A stretch of DNA of 25,601 nucleotides from an uncultured Clostridium sp. (GTDB lineage Bacteria; Bacillota; Clostridia; Clostridiales; Clostridiaceae): the NCBI GenBank assembly GCA_937927335.1, contig CALBDU010000044.1:1-25601 (forward strand), written 5' to 3'. The position numbers and the translations under genes are program-made. Below, piece after piece: positions 13,580-21,171 of the stretch (its first letter is position 1; each line of letters starts with the position of its first letter). Under the pieces are notes generated by a model. That model saw nothing but the letters and a program-made list of their open reading frames with translations, searched no databases and was not told where the DNA came from.

Positions 13580-14800
13580 TTAAATGGAACTAATGAAAAC
13601 TCCCACGGTTAAAATTATTATTAAGGCCACAGTACCCTTGGCAATAAAATTTTGAATAAATGTATTTGTATAAAGTCCCATTACTTCCTTATCATTTACC
13701 AGTTTGATCATAAATATCAGTACAACTGGACATAAAAAACCAGCCAGCTGCTGGGTCACAAGAATTATACCCACTAGAGACAAATTAGGCACCAATGTAA
13801 CCAATGCACTTAATATCAATATAAAAAGAAACAGCCCAAAGAAAACTGGAGCCTCTTTAATTTTATTGTCCACGCCGTTCTCAAAGCCGAATGCTTCGCA
13901 AATGGCGTAGGCAGTGGAAAGCGGCACTACACAGCAAGCCAGCAGCGATGCCCCGAAAAGGCCTACAGCAAACAATATAAATGAATATTCACCAGCTAAT
14001 GGCTTTAATGCCAAAGCAGCATCCTGAGCTGTAGATATACTTATGCCTGATTTAAAAAGAGTTTCCGCTGTACATACTGTTATAAGCAAGGCTGTTATTA
14101 CAGCAAATGCAGTACCCGAATATACATCCAGCTTTTCATATCCATATTCCTTCACTGACAATCCCTTATCCACTATGGATGACTGAAGATAAAACTGCAT
14201 ATAAGGTGTTATGGTCGTACCCACCATTCCTATAAGAACCAGAAAATAGCCCTTATCAAAGGTACCACTTGGCCTCACAATGCTTGTAAACACATGGCCC
14301 CAGTCGGGCTTAAGCATAAAGGCAGTTATAAAATATCCCAGAAAAGCCAGGGTTAAGGCAAAAAATACCTTCTCCGCCTTAGAATAATCACCCTTGGTAA
14401 TAAGAACCCATATAAGCAAAGCTACCAGCGGTATAGAAATATACTTGCTTACGTTAAAAAGCTCCAGGCTAGCTGCAATCCCCGCAAAATCACCGATACA
14501 AACCCCTATATTAGCTACTAAAAGTATGAGCATTGCAAAAAATGCCCACTTAACACCATATCTCTCCCTGATAAGGTCTGAGAGTCCCTTTCCTGTTACC
14601 ACTGCCATCCTGGCAGTCATCTCCTGAATTACCGCCAGACCTATAGCAATTGCAAACAACCCCCAGAGCATGGAATAGCCGTAATGTGCCCCAGCTACAG
14701 AATATGTTGCTATGCCACCGGCATCATTTCCAGCATTGGCGGTAATTATACCAGGCCCAATTATGCTAAGCATCAGGAACAATTTTTTATTTCCCTTCAT
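13580..14800 (-). CDS. NRAMP-family divalent metal transporter, probably Mg2+ type
   Basis: A polytopic membrane protein of 406 residues with about 11 membrane segments and the NRAMP/SLC11 pattern. The first segment reads GPGIITANAGNDAGGIATYS: Asp26 is kept, but the canonical DPGN is DAGG, so the Asn ligand is Gly29. In the sixth segment the usual MPH motif reads TPY (198-200), so the soft Met ligand that favours Mn2+/Fe2+ is missing. Loss of Asn and Met is described for NRAMP-related Mg2+ transporters (NRMT, from Eggerthella lenta and relatives). It is co-transcribed with a soluble MgtE-N/CBS protein 13 bases upstream, behind an Mg2+-sensing M-box. I therefore read it as an Mg2+ importer (inference); the generic annotation would be MntH-like Mn2+ transporter. 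GGGGGTGG precedes the ATG. Confidence 0.9.
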   Translation of the reverse strand: MKGNKKLFLMLSIIGPGIITANAGNDAGGIATYSVAGAHYGYSMLWGLFAIAIGLAVIQEMTARMAVVTGKGLSDLIRERYGVKWAFFAMLILLVANIGVCIGDFAGIAASLELFNVSKYISIPLVALLIWVLITKGDYSKAEKVFFALTLAFLGYFITAFMLKPDWGHVFTSIVRPSGTFDKGYFLVLIGMVGTTITPYMQFYLQSSIVDKGLSVKEYGYEKLDVYSGTAFAVITALLITVCTAETLFKSGISISTAQDAALALKPLAGEYSFILFAVGLFGASLLACCVVPLSTAYAICEAFGFENGVDNKIKEAPVFFGLFLFILILSALVTLVPNLSLVGIILVTQQLAGFLCPVVLIFMIKLVNDKEVMGLYTNTFIQNFIAKGTVALIIILTVGVFISSI

Positions 14801-14813
14801 AATCAGCCACCCC

Positions 14814-16076
14814 CTATACTACTTTTTTTAGCCTTCTTCTCCATATAGGGATGAAGATTTCTCCGATTATGTCATTCATAATTATTATTCCACACAGTTT
14901 TTCTTCATCATCAACTACCGGCAGTGATAAAAAATTGTACTTGGCAGCCAGTTCTATAGCCAGATCTATGCTGTCGCTGTCTTTTATATATACTACATCC
15001 TCAATCATTATATCCCTTAAATCGGATTCAGGATCCGCAACCAATAGATCCTTCAGAGACAGTATCCCTGCTATTTTTTCATTCTCATCCACAATGTAAA
15101 TGTAGTGGGATACTTCATCATCCGGGTTCATTTCCCTGATAAGCTCTATGGTTTCCCTGGCGGTGATGTTGATATTAAAGGATATAAAGTCGGTATTCAT
15201 TAGACTTCCCACAGTCTCATCCTCATATTCCATCAAAGCTCTGACTTCATCTGCATCCTCTTTCTCCATATTAAGGAGGATTCTTTCAGCTGTTTCTTCA
15301 TCCACTTCTTCCAGGATGTCTGCAATTTCATCATTAGGCATATTATCCAGAACCTCTTCTCTTTTAGATTGACTTAAGTTTTCTAAAAGGTCAACCTGGA
15401 TATCTGCTTCAATTTCTTCAAGAGTATCAGCAGCAAGATTTTCATCAAGACTTTCAAAAACCCTTTTTCTATAGTTTATATCCATATCTTCAAGTATATC
15501 TGCCAGGTCGGCAGGATGAAGCTTTGATAATTTCTTATATGGTACTGATAATTTCAGGTTGTTATTGACCATTTCCAGGGACTCCACATTATCCCATATT
15601 ATCAGCGTATCCTCAGGCTTTTTTCCGGAAAGCCTGAAGAGTCTTTCAACCAGTTTTTCCGCCCCCAGCCTTCTTCCAAGGGACAATGCTCCCGTATCAA
15701 CAGCTATAACCCTGTATTCTCCTGCAATCTCAGCAATTCTTAAATCATTTACCCTAACCAGCTTTTTGCCGTTAATATCAACGATCTGCCTGTCTAAAAG
15801 GTGTTTTGAAAGAAGGTATGAATAGCTCTGAAGAATTATTTCCCTTTCCCCCTGCACCTTAATTACTGCTTTTTCATTGTCTTTATAAAAATTTATATTT
15901 TTAAATTCACAATTAAACAGCTCATTCTTTTTTTTGATCTGATAGCCAATGACTCTGGGCATTCCATCCTGAGTTGTAACATACATATCCCATAATTTAC
16001 CAATGTATTCCCCATCCTCATCATATACCTTCCTGTAAAGGAATTTGCTCAAAAAGAAGCTGAATAGTTTTTCCAT
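14814..16076 (-). CDS. Soluble PRC-barrel / MgtE N-terminal / CBS-pair protein, likely Mg2+ sensor partner of the NRAMP transporter
   Basis: A 420-residue cytoplasmic protein with no membrane segment. Residues 10-80 and about 95-180 look like two PRC-barrel-type beta modules (VYDEDGEYIGKLWDMYV; IVDINGKKLVRVNDLRI). Residues 187-283 are the MgtE N-terminal superhelix (HPADLADILEDMD, MPNDEIADILEEVDEETAE). Residues about 284-410 are a CBS pair (YEDETVGSLMNTDF, HYIYIVDENEKIAGILSLKDL, FLSLPVVDDEEKLCGIII). In MgtE these two domains sense cytoplasmic Mg2+ through acidic residues and gate the channel; here the MgtE channel domain is absent and an NRAMP-like transporter is encoded 13 bases downstream. 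It probably gates that protein in trans (inference). The ATG has AAAGGAGG upstream, and an M-box riboswitch precedes it. Chain ends in basic residues RRRLKKVV. Confidence 0.9.
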   Translation of the reverse strand: MEKLFSFFLSKFLYRKVYDEDGEYIGKLWDMYVTTQDGMPRVIGYQIKKKNELFNCEFKNINFYKDNEKAVIKVQGEREIILQSYSYLLSKHLLDRQIVDINGKKLVRVNDLRIAEIAGEYRVIAVDTGALSLGRRLGAEKLVERLFRLSGKKPEDTLIIWDNVESLEMVNNNLKLSVPYKKLSKLHPADLADILEDMDINYRKRVFESLDENLAADTLEEIEADIQVDLLENLSQSKREEVLDNMPNDEIADILEEVDEETAERILLNMEKEDADEVRALMEYEDETVGSLMNTDFISFNINITARETIELIREMNPDDEVSHYIYIVDENEKIAGILSLKDLLVADPESDLRDIMIEDVVYIKDSDSIDLAIELAAKYNFLSLPVVDDEEKLCGIIIMNDIIGEIFIPIWRRRLKKVV

Positions 16077-16092
16077 TATAATATTCCTCCTT

Positions 16093-16194
16093 TTACAGAG
16101 GAATATCTAAACAAAACGGATAAATGTTCCTCTGCCTTAATTTATTAAATTTTTTCACACTTTTGCACCGGCCACTATGAGGTCCACTATCCAT
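16093..16194 (-). CDS. Possible 33-residue leader peptide between M-box and transporter operon
   Basis: A short frame, ATG at 16194 to TAA at 16095-16093, sits between the M-box terminator and the PRC/MgtE-N/CBS gene. A ribosome binding site AGGTGGTGA lies about 6 bases upstream of the ATG. The peptide begins MDSGPHSGRCKSVKKFN and ends FCLDIPL; it is basic and has two cysteines. Its stop codon lies directly before the ribosome binding site of the next gene, an arrangement that allows translational coupling or attenuation. No homology is recognised. It could also be a chance frame. Confidence 0.4.
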   Translation of the reverse strand: MDSGPHSGRCKSVKKFNKLRQRNIYPFCLDIPL

Positions 16195-16214
16195 TAAAAT
16201 TCACCACCTGTTAT

Positions 16215-16248
16215 AAAAAATAAAAGAGCCTTTCAGGCTCTAAAAAAA
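16215..16248 (-). terminator. M-box-controlled terminator
   Basis: On the minus strand AGAGCCT (16241-16235) pairs with AGGCTCT (16231-16225) around the loop GAA. TTTATTTTTT follows. Confidence 0.9.
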
Positions 16249-16259
16249 CAAACAAAGCT

Positions 16260-16405
16260 ACTTCGTCTGAGTTTTAGCACTATACAGCATAGGATAAACC
16301 AGCTACATTAAGTAAAACCTTAGTTCGGTAGTACCTGTTGACCCATTGGCATCTCTCGATGTTTCCGGGCAGCAGCATATATCTGTATAGGAGCCTCACC
16401 TAACA
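16260..16405 (-). ncRNA. M-box (ykoK) Mg2+-sensing riboswitch
   Basis: The minus strand shows the M-box consensus blocks in order: GTTAGGTGAGGCTCCTATAC (from 16405), GCTGCTGCCCGGAAACAT, CGAGAGATGCCAATGGGTCA and ACAGGTACTACCG. These form the three-helix Mg2+-binding core known from the Bacillus mgtE/ykoK leader. A terminator follows, and then the PRC/MgtE-N/CBS and NRAMP genes. High Mg2+ should fold the aptamer and terminate transcription, so the operon is expected to be on when Mg2+ is scarce. Confidence 0.96.
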
Positions 16406-16427
16406 CAAAACTATTTTTACATATTTA

Positions 16428-16455
16428 ATTATAATATTATTTTATTATATTGCAA
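16428..16455 (-). promoter_or_regulatory. Likely sigma-A promoter of the M-box operon
   Basis: TTGCAA (16455-16450), a 16-base spacer and a perfect TATAAT (16433-16428) lie on the minus strand about 23 bases before the M-box core. The very AT-rich surroundings offer other -10 options. Confidence 0.5.
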
Positions 16456-16540
16456 CAGAAAATTCTACAAATTTCAAATTAAGATTATGTAGTATTTTTC
16501 GGGGTTTGTTGAACTTTTAAGGTATAAAAATTAGTGGTAA

Positions 16541-16580
16541 AAAGAGAGGGCCACCTGAATCATTGGGTATCCCTCTCTTT
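16541..16580 (-). terminator. Terminator after the phage lysis cassette
   Basis: On the minus strand AAAGAGAGGG (16580-16571) pairs with CCCTCTCTTT (16550-16541) over 10 perfect bp with a 20-base loop. TTTT follows. It lies about 95 bases beyond the holin gene. The stretch between it and the holin stop shows no gene. Confidence 0.75.
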
Positions 16581-16675
16581 GACATATACAATTACATTAT
16601 AGCATGTTTAAGTATCCAAAAACAGGTCAATACCGTTAATATTCTTCCCCTAGTATTTTTGGCATGATTATATAC

Positions 16676-17266
16676 TTATTGCGCTTTCGCTGTAGCACCT
16701 GAATTAATAGGCTGCAGTTCAATGCAATCCTTAGTAAAATATTTTACTACTACTTCAGCCTGCTGCGCTGTCTGCTGAGTGATTTTATCAGGAGCAGAAG
16801 CCTCCTTTGTAACTGGCTGCAATTCTGTGCCGTCAGGCGCAAAATATTTTACGGTAGCAGTTACCTTCTCATCTGTCTGCTCTGCAGTCACTTTTTGTAT
16901 GGGTAAATCGCTCACCTTAGTTGACGTACTTGAGCTTACTGACTTATCTTTATTAATTTCTCCAGCAAGGGCTTGTCTTAAAGTCTCCAGTTCTTCATCC
17001 GTTACATATGGGATTTTCTTTCTTACTTCTGCAGCAAACATGATGATTTTGGATTCTATGGATGTTTTAAGTTCAGGATGCAACCTGAAATATTCTTCGA
17101 CAATAAACCAGGCATCTTTTGCAGCATCCTTAATTTTGCTTTGCTGATCTGCAGTAAGTTTTGCTGATATAAGTTGTGATACCTTCGTACCAACCCATGT
17201 CAAAACTCCAGTTATTACAGTAACCAGAATCGGTGTAATAGCATTAATAATAGTATTCATATCCAT
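16676..17266 (-). CDS. Phage holin, LL-H type, with duplicated C-terminal motif
   Basis: A 196-residue protein resembling phage holins of the Holin_LLH superfamily. One N-terminal membrane segment (IINAITPILVTVITGVLTWVG) is followed by a long helical region (AKLTADQQSKIKDAAKDAWF; EEYFRLHPELKTSIESK) and DEELETLRQAL. Holins form the membrane hole that lets an endolysin reach the wall, and the next upstream gene is an endolysin. The ATG at 17266 has GGAGGA 7 bases upstream; the frame stays open 5 codons further to a TTG. The C-terminal 60 residues are unusual for the family: two copies of a VKYF-x2-DG-x-ELQP-like unit (VKYFAPDGTELQP, VKYFTKDCIELQP) joined by a Gln/Ala/Lys linker. It belongs to a small phage remnant. 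Confidence 0.8.
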   Translation of the reverse strand: MDMNTIINAITPILVTVITGVLTWVGTKVSQLISAKLTADQQSKIKDAAKDAWFIVEEYFRLHPELKTSIESKIIMFAAEVRKKIPYVTDEELETLRQALAGEINKDKSVSSSTSTKVSDLPIQKVTAEQTDEKVTATVKYFAPDGTELQPVTKEASAPDKITQQTAQQAEVVVKYFTKDCIELQPINSGATAKAQ

Positions 17267-17333
17267 TATAAATTCCTCCAACTTTATTTTATTTAATTAT
17301 CTATGCTGATTTACTTGTTTTTGTTACATGCTT

Positions 17334-18242
17334 CTAGGCTTTAATTTCATGGTATATCCCATCCCATGCGCCGTCTTTATCAAGATAACACCATCCATGG
17401 GAATCCTGTGCCCAGCCATTAGTGACCATGGCTCCATTTGATCCAAGGTAAAACCATCTATTAGATGAATCTTTTGCCCAGCCGTTTGCAATCATTACAC
17501 CACTTGTATCAAATGCATACCACTGTTCTTTCCATTGAACCCATCCATTTTTAACAAGTGAACCATCCTTGTAGTAATACCAATTTTTAGTTGAACTATC
17601 TTGATACCAGCCAGTTGTTGGAATGGTATTTATTAAAGACTCCGTTATCAATGTATCAGTATCACAATTTCCTATGCCCGTAAATGATCCACCTGATTCT
17701 CCAAAAGCAGTCTGCCAAAGGTCACAGTCTATATCAACAGCACTTACCCCAGGTCTTGAATACCAAAATAGGTAATCTGTTAATTCAGTTGGAGTTAAAT
17801 AATTTGTATACCAATCCTTATTACAATAATATCCTGCTTTATAGCCTGCATTCACCATAGCTTTACAAAATGTCTTTGCTATTGAAGTATTTACTGATTT
17901 AGAAGGTATTCCTCCATTCTTAGCTTTATATCCATCTGCATCTTCCATGTCTATAAAAACACCTAATTTGGGTGTTTTACCACTTAAAAGTCTTAATGCA
18001 TGGCTAATTTCACCTTGTACTGCTGATTCAGTCATTGTATATGAATATAAATATGCTCCCCAGGGTATCCCTAAACTTTCACATTTAGCCACATAAGTTT
18101 CAAAATTACTATCGTCTTGACTTGTTTGATTTTGACCATATCCACATCTAACCATTACAAAAGCTAAATTATTATTTTTAGCAGTAGTAAAGTCAATTGT
18201 ACTTTTCTGTGCATCGGATACATCTATTCCTAATTTGGTCAT
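17334..18242 (-). CDS. Phage-type endolysin: GH25 lysozyme with C-terminal cell-wall-binding repeats
   Basis: A 302-residue muramidase that cuts MurNAc-GlcNAc bonds in peptidoglycan. Residues 1-205 form the GH25 barrel. Asp7 is in GIDVSD, the DxE pair Asp98/Glu100 in FIDMEDAD, and WGAYLYSY, AGYYCNKDWY and IDCDLWQ are also typical. Residues about 211-295 are four aromatic choline-binding-type repeats (WYYYKDGSLVKNGWVQ, WYAFDTSGVMIANGWA, WFYLGSNGAMVTNGWA, WCYLDKDGAWDG). There is no signal peptide, so export depends on a holin, and the holin gene lies 67 bases downstream. It starts with ATG at 18242 after AAGGAAGTGA. Codon choice looks somewhat more AT-rich than in flanking housekeeping genes, in keeping with phage origin. 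Confidence 0.95.
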   Translation of the reverse strand: MTKLGIDVSDAQKSTIDFTTAKNNNLAFVMVRCGYGQNQTSQDDSNFETYVAKCESLGIPWGAYLYSYTMTESAVQGEISHALRLLSGKTPKLGVFIDMEDADGYKAKNGGIPSKSVNTSIAKTFCKAMVNAGYKAGYYCNKDWYTNYLTPTELTDYLFWYSRPGVSAVDIDCDLWQTAFGESGGSFTGIGNCDTDTLITESLINTIPTTGWYQDSSTKNWYYYKDGSLVKNGWVQWKEQWYAFDTSGVMIANGWAKDSSNRWFYLGSNGAMVTNGWAQDSHGWCYLDKDGAWDGIYHEIKA

Positions 18243-18339
18243 TTATATCACTTCCTTATTTATTAATATGAGGCTCAGTAGTAGGTAGTGCTTCCACTTT
18301 TCAAGGAGTCCATACACTACACCCCCGTCAATAAAAATA

Positions 18340-18377
18340 GGCAAAATAAAAAAGCCTTTTAAGCTTCTCATTTTGCC
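18340..18377 (-). terminator. Terminator-like hairpin upstream of the endolysin
   Basis: On the minus strand outer arms GGCAAAAT/ATTTTGCC (18377-18370, 18347-18340) enclose AAGCTT-AAA-AGGCTT (18366-18352), which is followed by TTTTATTTT. It would end transcription coming from the phage-gene fragment, so the endolysin needs its own promoter. Nothing else clear is seen between it and the endolysin start except a 6-bp GTAGTG/CACTAC inverted repeat. Confidence 0.6.
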
Positions 18378-18473
18378 TTCAAACTATATAACCTTATTAA
18401 GCTATTATGACTGAAAAGGGCCTCAGTTGGGGCGCTTTATAATTTCATTGTCTAATTATTAGATATCAATTTA

Positions 18474-18575
18474 CTAAGCATTTCCATCAAGCAAAACCTG
18501 TACTTCTGCTTTAAATTTTTCAGGAACATCATTAATTGTTTTCCTTCCGACTTTTATAAGTTTATTGCAACATAT
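18474..18575 (-). pseudogene. Fragment of a small phage structural-region protein (CD1375-like)
   Basis: The minus strand has an open frame of about 33 codons ending at TAG (18476-18474) and reading KTINDVPEKFKAEVQVLLDG near its end. This resembles the C-terminus of the short CD1375-type proteins found between tail and lysis genes in clostridial phages. No ATG, GTG or TTG start with a ribosome binding site precedes it and a stop lies just upstream, so it looks truncated. Recognition is from memory of a short motif, so confidence is low. Confidence 0.35.
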
Positions 18576-18635
18576 TTATATTTACAAATTGTTATGATAA
18601 TATTATTACCAGTATATCAATAAAAAAATAAAGGG

Positions 18636-20486
18636 ATGAAGTATAATTTGAATATTAACAGTGAATTTTTAATAGTTTCAAAGGAAGACATGAAGGCAAG
18701 GGACATAGACATTTTGGATTTCATTATTATCACAGGGGATGCATATGTGGATCACCCTTCCTTTGGAGCTGCAATAATAGGAAGAGTGCTGGAAAGCCAG
18801 GGCTATAATGTGGGTATAATCCCCCAGCCGGACTGGAAAAATGCCGATAACTTCAGGATACTTGGGAAGCCAAGACTGGCATTCCTGATCAATTCAGGCA
18901 ATATAGACTCCATGGTAAACCACTATACTGCTGCTAAGAAAAGAAGGCATGAGGATTTCTACTCTCCTGGTGGAAAAGCTGGTTCCAGGCCTGACAGGGC
19001 TTTAATGGTATATTGCAGTAAGGCCCGGGAAGCCTATAAGGATGTGCCTGTTATCATTGGAGGAATAGAAGCAAGCCTCAGGAGATTTGCACATTACGAT
19101 TATTGGGATGACAAAGTAAGAAGAAGCATACTTCTTGACTCCAAAGCCGATCTATTAATTTACGGTATGGGTGAGAAGACAATAATTGAAATTGCAAACC
19201 TTCTAAATTACGGCATGAATATAAAAAATATAACCACCACCAGAGGAACGGTTTATGCTGGCAGCGATATAGGCGGCATAGATAAATATATTGAGGTTCC
19301 GTCATTTGAAGAGATATCAACAGATAAAGCTGTTTATGCAAAGTGCTACCGGATGGAGTTTGAGGAACAGGACCCCATTAATGGAAAAACCCTGGTGCAA
19401 AAGCACGGAAACAGATATATTGTGCAAAACCCTCCTCAGCTATCCTTAACACAGCAGGAAATGGATGAAGTATATTCTCTGCCATTTTCCAGGACCTACC
19501 ACCCAATGTATGAAACTATGGGAGGCATACCTGCAATACAGGAGGTTAAATTTTCAATAACAAGCCACAGAGGATGCTTCGGAGGCTGCTCCTTTTGTGC
19601 CTTAAATTTTCATCAAGGCCGTTCCATACAGAATAGAAGTGAAAAATCAATTATTGAAGAAGCTGAGCTTTTGACTACCTTGGATGATTTTAAAGGATAT
19701 ATCCACGATGTTGGAGGGCCTACTGCAAATTTCAGGAATAAGGCCTGTAAGCTCCAGGAAAAGTCAGGTGTGTGTAAAAGCAGGCAGTGTCTCTTTCCAA
19801 AGCCCTGCAAAAATCTGATTGTAGATCACAGCGAATACCTGAATATTTTACGTAAATTAAGAAAGCTTAATGGTGTAAAAAAAGTATTTATAAGATCAGG
19901 TATAAGGTATGACTACCTTACATATGATAAAAATCAGGATTTCTTTAAGGAATTATGCCAATATCATATCAGCGGCCAGCTTAAGGTTGCACCTGAGCAT
20001 ATTAACGACAGGGTATTGAATCAGATGGGAAAACCGGGAAAGGATGTTTATAACAGGTTTGTAAAGAGGTATCATGACATAAATGAAAAGCTGGGCAAAA
20101 AGCAGTTTCTTGTTCCATACCTGATGTCCAGCCATCCTGGCAGCGATCTTAGTGCAGCTATTGATCTTGCACTTTATATTAAAGAAATGGGATATATTCC
20201 CGAGCAGGTTCAGGATTTTTACCCAACGCCAGGTTCACTTTCCACCACAATGTATTATACAGGCATCAACCCTTTAACAGGACAAAAGGTCTATGTACCT
20301 AGAAGCCAAAAGGAGAAGAATATGCAACGTGCACTTCTTCAATATTCTGTACCTTCAAATTACCAACTGGTAAAGGAAGCTCTTTTAGAGGCTCATAGGG
20401 AGGATCTCATCGGCAACGGTCCAGGATGCCTTATTCCGGCATCTCCACCAAGATCAAAATCAAAAAATAGAAAAGGCAGGCGCTAA
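18636..20486 (+). CDS. YgiQ family radical SAM protein
   Basis: A 616-residue member of the YgiQ (UPF0313) family. An N-terminal segment DFIIITGDAYVDHPSFGAAI is followed by a B12-binding-like region (GYNVGIIPQPDW, VIIGGIEASLRRFAHYDYWD). The radical SAM core starts at RGCFGGCSFCALNFHQGR, whose C-x3-C-x2-C cysteines hold the [4Fe-4S] cluster. A Cys-rich insert follows (GVCKSRQCLFPKPC), then the C-terminal YgiQ domain (PEQVQDFYPTPGSLSTTMYYT). A basic tail KSKNRKGRR ends the chain. Substrate unknown. The ATG at 18636 has GGG directly against it; a TTG at 18648 is an alternative start. It ends 4 bases inside the convergent membrane-protein gene. Confidence 0.93.
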   Translation: MKYNLNINSEFLIVSKEDMKARDIDILDFIIITGDAYVDHPSFGAAIIGRVLESQGYNVGIIPQPDWKNADNFRILGKPRLAFLINSGNIDSMVNHYTAAKKRRHEDFYSPGGKAGSRPDRALMVYCSKAREAYKDVPVIIGGIEASLRRFAHYDYWDDKVRRSILLDSKADLLIYGMGEKTIIEIANLLNYGMNIKNITTTRGTVYAGSDIGGIDKYIEVPSFEEISTDKAVYAKCYRMEFEEQDPINGKTLVQKHGNRYIVQNPPQLSLTQQEMDEVYSLPFSRTYHPMYETMGGIPAIQEVKFSITSHRGCFGGCSFCALNFHQGRSIQNRSEKSIIEEAELLTTLDDFKGYIHDVGGPTANFRNKACKLQEKSGVCKSRQCLFPKPCKNLIVDHSEYLNILRKLRKLNGVKKVFIRSGIRYDYLTYDKNQDFFKELCQYHISGQLKVAPEHINDRVLNQMGKPGKDVYNRFVKRYHDINEKLGKKQFLVPYLMSSHPGSDLSAAIDLALYIKEMGYIPEQVQDFYPTPGSLSTTMYYTGINPLTGQKVYVPRSQKEKNMQRALLQYSVPSNYQLVKEALLEAHREDLIGNGPGCLIPASPPRSKSKNRKGRR

Positions 20487-21109
20487 ACCTGTCTTTTTAA
20501 ACGTACTAAGGAATTTATAAAAGCAGCCAGCCAAAACATTTCACCGGCTATAGGATTGATCAGTAATGGTACGCAATATATTTTCAGAAGCAATTCTATT
20601 AAACTCACCGCCGAAGATACCTTAACCAATTTTAATTTTCCTGGCTTAACCAAAATCATTGATGCAAAGAAAACAATTAAATTAAATGCTAAATAAATCC
20701 AATCCATAAAATACTGGCACTGAAGATCCAGTTTATATCCCCAGCCTTGTATATATTCAATATCAGCCTGAAATGTTAGGATTAAAACTGTATATAATAT
20801 TACAAGAGATGCCATCATTAAGAATATATAAAAAAACCTGGATTTTTTTAATAATATATATATGGTACTGAAAGCAATAATAGGAATAAATATATACTGA
20901 AGGTAAACAAATGGCTTAAGAACATAAAGAAATATAATATTATCTGCCGTTAAAAGAATGGTGAGTGCCGTATATCTTAAAAGGGCAAGAGCGCAAACAA
21001 TAATACCTGCTGCTCTGATCTTTCTTGGCGCCCTTATGCTCAAAACTGCCGCTTTAGCTGTAATCATAAACATCAATAGCAGCATTAATACATATACATA
21101 TAATCTCAT
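20483..21109 (-). CDS. Uncharacterised integral membrane protein
   Basis: A 208-residue, very hydrophobic protein with about six or seven membrane segments (for example VLMLLLMFMITAKAAVL, IIVCALALLRYTALTILL, YIFIPIIAFSTIYILL, IFLMMASLVILYTVLIL, WIYLAFNLIVFFASMILV). I do not recognise a family. Short basic loops (RAPRKIR, LKKSR, KPGKLKLVK) suggest inside-facing turns. The ribosome binding site before the ATG is weak (GTGAGAG). Its last codons overlap the end of the YgiQ gene on the other strand. It lies 62 bases downstream of the lipid kinase gene on the same strand and could share its transcript. Confidence 0.75.
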   Translation of the reverse strand: MRLYVYVLMLLLMFMITAKAAVLSIRAPRKIRAAGIIVCALALLRYTALTILLTADNIIFLYVLKPFVYLQYIFIPIIAFSTIYILLKKSRFFYIFLMMASLVILYTVLILTFQADIEYIQGWGYKLDLQCQYFMDWIYLAFNLIVFFASMILVKPGKLKLVKVSSAVSLIELLLKIYCVPLLINPIAGEMFWLAAFINSLVRLKRQV

Positions 21110-21171
21110 GAAACTCTCACAATAATTACTATCAATAATATTTATTAAAGCAATTCATATAATATTACATT

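Noticed and set aside
13580..14800. Simple annotation of the NRAMP gene as the Mn2+ importer MntH
   Set aside because: DPGN is replaced by DAGG and MPH by TPY, and control is by an Mg2+ riboswitch with an MgtE-like partner, so the Mn2+ label is not supported.
16676..18242. Complete prophage or attachment sites around the lysis genes
   Set aside because: No integrase, capsid, tail or terminase genes and no flanking direct repeats or tRNA gene were seen next to the cassette.
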